64,000 nt of DNA from Lutibacillus sp052034115. Lineage in GTDB: Bacteria > Actinomycetota > Actinomycetes > Actinomycetales > Dermatophilaceae. Below are positions 61,161-64,000 of the stretch, in pieces (the stretch's first letter is position 1; every line of letters starts with the position of its first letter). The notes under the pieces were generated by a model. It was not told the DNA's origin. It was given only the letters and a program-made list of their open reading frames with translations, and made no database searches. The stretch is from contig JBPOIZ010000039.1 in NCBI GenBank assembly GCA_052034115.1, positions 1 through 64,000 on the forward strand, in the 5' to 3' direction. Position numbers and translations under genes: made by a program.

Positions 61161-61949
61161 ATGTCCCGTATCTCGCGCCGCCCCGTCGACCACCACACCT
61201 CGGTGCGCGCCAACCGCCGCTGGTGGGACAACGAGGCGAGCGACTACCTCGCCGAGCACGGCGACTTCCTTGGCGCCGCCGACCTCGTCTACGGGCCTGA
61301 GGGCTGGCGCGAAGCCGACCTGCACCTGCTCGGGCCGGTGCGCGGCCGGCGGGTGCTCGAGATCGGCTGTGGGGCGGCACAGGGGTCGAGGTGGCTCGAA
61401 TCGGCCGGAGCCACGGTGGTGGGCACCGACCTCAGCCGGGGGATGCTCGCCGCCGGACGCGCCGCGGGTGCCGGGCTGCCCATGGCCCTCTGCGACGGAG
61501 CCGCGCTCCCCTTCGCGGGCGCCTCCTTCGATCTGGTCGTGACGGCCTACGGCGTGATCCCCTTCGTCGCCGACTCGGCCGCCGTCATGCGCGAGGCCCG
61601 CCGCGTCCTTCGGCCCGGTGGCCGGTTCGTCTTCTCCACGACGCACCCCATCCGCTGGGCCTTCCCCGACGACCCCGGGCCGGAGGGCTTGGTCGCCCAG
61701 GCGTCGTACTTCGACCGCGCGCCGTATGTCGAGGAGAACGACCAGGGACAGGTCACGTACGTGGAGCATCACCGCACCCTTGGCGACCGCGTCCGCGAGA
61801 TCGTGGCGGCCGGGTTGACCCTGGTCGACCTCGTCGAGCCGGAATGGCCCTCGTGGAATGCCCAGGTGTGGGGTGGGTGGTCACCAACGCGAGGGGCCGT
61901 CATACCCGGCACGGCGATCTTCGTCACCGAGCGGGCTGACGGCCCCTAG
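61161..61949 (+). CDS. Class I SAM-dependent methyltransferase
   Basis: A 262-residue methyltransferase. The SAM motif is VLEIGCGAAQGSRWL, followed by VVGTDLSRGML and FDLVVTAYGVIPF, with LRPGGRFVFSTTHP. The N-terminal RRWWDNEASDYLAEHGDFLG is a common subgroup feature. The substrate is not predictable. ATG 61161 is chosen from that N terminus. Confidence 0.87.
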   Translation: MSRISRRPVDHHTSVRANRRWWDNEASDYLAEHGDFLGAADLVYGPEGWREADLHLLGPVRGRRVLEIGCGAAQGSRWLESAGATVVGTDLSRGMLAAGRAAGAGLPMALCDGAALPFAGASFDLVVTAYGVIPFVADSAAVMREARRVLRPGGRFVFSTTHPIRWAFPDDPGPEGLVAQASYFDRAPYVEENDQGQVTYVEHHRTLGDRVREIVAAGLTLVDLVEPEWPSWNAQVWGGWSPTRGAVIPGTAIFVTERADGP

Positions 61950-61962
61950 CGAGACGTGCGGG

Positions 61963-62871
61963 TCAGGCGACCTTGGCCGGTGCCGGCTTGGCCGGTGCTG
62001 TCTGCTCCGCGGTGCGGCGCAGGAAGAACAGCCCCCCGAGGAGGCTGAGCAGGCCCACCACCCAGCAGACGACCGGGGCAACACCCACGAGCCGCAACTG
62101 CGAGCCGTTGGCCGAGGCATCCGTGACGTTGGCGGCCACCGTGGCGTCGGTGAACTTCAGCTCCAGGTCGAGCACCGTCGTCCCGTCGGGGAGCCGACGC
62201 ACCTGGCGCTCGGTCTGGTTGATGATCGAACCGGTGGCCTGGTCGATCCACATCGTCTTGTCATCGGAGTAGGTGCCCTGAACGCCGCTGGCGATCTCGG
62301 CCTGTTCGTCGGTCAGGACGACGTGGTAGCGGTTGACGGCCACGCCGTCGATCTCCTCGGCGGCCTCGTACTTCGCCTCGACGGTGCGCCCGAGCAGGCC
62401 GTCCCAGAACTGGTAGCTCTTCTGCTCCACATCGAAGGGGAACTTGTTGATGAGCCCCTCGTGGGGTTCGGCCCCGGCACCGACATACTTCTCGTCGTTG
62501 ACGGCCACCGCGGAGAACCGCTCGGTCGCGAACCGGTCGCTGCCGGCCGTGACGAGTCGCTTCTCGCCGTCCTCGGCGTCGACGCAGTCCGGCGCCGTGC
62601 CGTCTGGGTCCTTGATGACGCAGGAGAAGTTGTCGAACACGACGACCGCCCCGTCGGAGGCGGCGCTGTCGGCAATGGTGCGGCTGATCGCCTTGACCGG
62701 GCCGGAAGAACCGTCCGGCAGCGCGTAGGCCTGGCCGGTGAGCCGGGTGTCCGAGTGGACGTCCAAGGGGGTTTTCTTGACCATCCCTGGCACGACGAGC
62801 TGCGTGAGCAGGGCAGTCGTCAGGAAGAAACCCGCAACCCCCAGGAGGATAAACGCGACGGACCTACGCAT
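61963..62871 (-). CDS. DUF3068 (PorA-family-like) membrane-anchored protein
   Basis: A 302-residue protein with an N-terminal membrane segment (residues about 7-27) and a C-terminal one (about 262-283), so the large middle part lies outside the cell. Features are FDNFSCVIKDPDGTAPDC and FPFDVEQKSYQFWDGLLG, typical of DUF3068. The C-terminal tail is Ala-Pro-Lys-rich. ATG 62871 has a GAGGGAAG upstream. No enzymatic motif is seen. Confidence 0.85.
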   Translation of the reverse strand: MRRSVAFILLGVAGFFLTTALLTQLVVPGMVKKTPLDVHSDTRLTGQAYALPDGSSGPVKAISRTIADSAASDGAVVVFDNFSCVIKDPDGTAPDCVDAEDGEKRLVTAGSDRFATERFSAVAVNDEKYVGAGAEPHEGLINKFPFDVEQKSYQFWDGLLGRTVEAKYEAAEEIDGVAVNRYHVVLTDEQAEIASGVQGTYSDDKTMWIDQATGSIINQTERQVRRLPDGTTVLDLELKFTDATVAANVTDASANGSQLRLVGVAPVVCWVVGLLSLLGGLFFLRRTAEQTAPAKPAPAKVA

Positions 62872-63001
62872 GGCACCATGCTTCCCTCGTTCCAATGTCG
62901 GCGCGAGGTTACCAGTCGGTTGGGTTCCCGTGGAGCATCCCGGGCGAAATTGTCACACGCGCCCGTCGTGATGCCGCGACGGTATGTCGAGCCACTCCGC
63001 C

Positions 63002-63007
63002 TAGGGT
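63002..63007 (+). promoter_or_regulatory. -10 box of the leaderless acyltransferase gene
   Basis: TAGGGT ends 6 nt before GTG 63014. It is divergent from the DUF3068 gene, with 142 bp between starts. Confidence 0.55.
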
Positions 63008-63013
63008 GGCGTC

Positions 63014-64000
63014 GTGCACCTGGACCGGATGCCCCCCTTGGACGGCTTGCGGGCCGTCGCCGTGGGTCTGGTCGTGGCGACCCATGCGGCCTATCTGACC
63101 GGATTCACGGTCAGCGATTCGGCGCTCGGTCGCCTCGCCGGCCGCGGCGATTTCGGGGTGGCGGTCTTCTTCGGCCTGTCTGCCTATCTGCTCTACGGCC
63201 AGTTGCTCCGTCGCCCCCTCCGCAGTCGGGACGAACTGGTGACATATGCCCGGCGCCGCGCCGCCCGGGTGCTGCCGGCCTACTGGATCGTCCTGGCCGT
63301 CGTCGTCGCCCTCGCCTCCCCGGGCCTCGGTGACGCCGTCGCGCATGCGGCCGCGGTCCAGATCTACCTGCCCGGGGTCGACGTCTCGTCGTTCTCCCAG
63401 TCCTGGAGCGTGCCGACGGAGATCTCGTTCTACCTCGCCCTCCCGCTGCTCGCCGTCGGCCTGGAGCGGGCCCGGCACCGCAACCGCCTCCTGCCCATCC
63501 GGATCCTGCTGGGCAGCGCGGTGGCCTCGCTGCTCCTCCTCGCGGTGGTCCCCCCGGGGGCCGTCGGTGTCGATGTGCTCGTCGAGCGACTCCTTCCGGG
63601 TCGTTGGGCGACCTTCGCCGCGGGGATGGTGCTCGCCGAGATGACAGTCCGGCCCACTGGTCAGGTGGCGTGGCTCAAGCGCCTCGGCGAGGACACCTGG
63701 GGCACCCTCGCTCTGGCCACCGGCTGCTACGTCCTGGCCACCACCGGCATCGCCGGCCCGCTGACACTCGGCTCCCTGCGCCCGTCCGAGCAGGTCGCGC
63801 GGATCGGGCTGGGCACGCTCGTCGCGGTGCTGCTCCTGGCACCGATCGTCTTCGGCCCGCCCACCGGCCCCTGGTCGTGGCTGCTGTCCAGCCCGGCCCT
63901 GCGCTGGGTGGGCGGGATCTCCTACGGTCTGTTCCTGTGGCACGTTCCGGTGTTTGTCGGCCTGTATGCCGTGACCGGCACCGAGGTCTTCTCCGGCGGG
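63014..64000 (+). CDS. Acyltransferase family 3 (OafA/YrhL-like), 3' truncated by the window
   Basis: The frame is open from GTG 63014 to the window edge (329 residues, no stop). The N terminus LDGLRAVAVGLVVATHAAY carries the acyltransferase-3 pattern with the essential His, then GVAVFFGLSAYLLYGQLLRR and YARRRAARVLPAYW. About nine membrane segments are visible. Such enzymes O-acylate cell-surface glycans or lipids. ATG 63029 is an alternative start. Confidence 0.88.
   Translation, partial: MHLDRMPPLDGLRAVAVGLVVATHAAYLTGFTVSDSALGRLAGRGDFGVAVFFGLSAYLLYGQLLRRPLRSRDELVTYARRRAARVLPAYWIVLAVVVALASPGLGDAVAHAAAVQIYLPGVDVSSFSQSWSVPTEISFYLALPLLAVGLERARHRNRLLPIRILLGSAVASLLLLAVVPPGAVGVDVLVERLLPGRWATFAAGMVLAEMTVRPTGQVAWLKRLGEDTWGTLALATGCYVLATTGIAGPLTLGSLRPSEQVARIGLGTLVAVLLLAPIVFGPPTGPWSWLLSSPALRWVGGISYGLFLWHVPVFVGLYAVTGTEVFSGG

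Overview
This is a roughly 70% GC, densely packed window from an actinomycete. The evidence is a set of actinobacterial markers: RbpA, WhiA, OpcA, an acVLRF1-type release factor, a SufR-led suf operon, a DUF3068 protein, a mycothiol-enzyme-type (MDMPI) protein and a CoaE-GrpB fusion. Gene order also matches the core region known from mycobacteria (rapZ-yvcK-whiA, gap-pgk-tpi-secG, tkt-tal-zwf-opcA-pgl, ctaA/ctaB, suf). My best guess is the Micrococcales, around Intrasporangiaceae/Dermatophilaceae; this is inference without a search. I saw no tRNA, rRNA, insertion sequence, prophage or CRISPR array. No gene-free stretch exceeds 300 bases. Many genes look leaderless: a TAnnnT -10 box lies 6-7 nt before the start codon.

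Layout. 1-0.63 kb: the end of a neutral zinc metallopeptidase gene and a PPOX-fold protein, facing each other across a strong terminator. 0.86-8.0 kb (minus): the Fe-S assembly operon sufR-sufB-sufD-Rieske-sufC-sufS-sufU-sufT with an acVLRF1 gene at its end. 8.1-11.6 kb: an ABC transporter, then ctaA and ctaB (heme A synthesis). 11.7-18.4 kb (plus): tkt-tal-zwf-opcA-pgl, the pentose phosphate pathway. 18.4-28.3 kb (minus): rbpA, secG, tpiA, pgk, gap, whiA, yvcK, rapZ, uvrC, a pentapeptide-repeat protein and an exported Rieske protein (listed in map order). 28.3-32.7 kb: uvrA, then on plus an MDMPI-type protein and a metallo-beta-lactamase-fold protein.

The accessory part begins at 32.7 kb. 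A minus-strand cluster encodes a wax ester synthase/DGAT, an acyl-ACP-reductase-like enzyme carrying an unexpected C-terminal zinc motif, an SDR and an alpha/beta hydrolase. An aldehyde dehydrogenase is divergent, across a large nested inverted repeat. Together they could make and turn over neutral lipids through a fatty aldehyde. At 41.7-46.9 kb four translationally coupled minus-strand genes encode a cytoplasmic subtilase with six GVGYTE repeats, an ECF sigma factor, a 164-residue unknown protein and a TPR-CHAT protease. This is the best candidate in the window for an under-described system: a two-protease cascade tied to a sigma factor.

47-64 kb returns to mostly ordinary content: an EamA exporter, a TerC protein with four 20-bp tandem repeats just upstream, an APH-like kinase, uvrB, an exported unknown protein, coaE-grpB, a coupled pair of sphingosine-phosphate-lyase-like decarboxylase and FGGY kinase, DUF1801, pgi, rpsA, a methyltransferase, DUF3068 and a truncated acyltransferase. 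Across the whole window GTATGNC (reverse GNCATAC) is conspicuously common and even forces rare ATA isoleucine codons.
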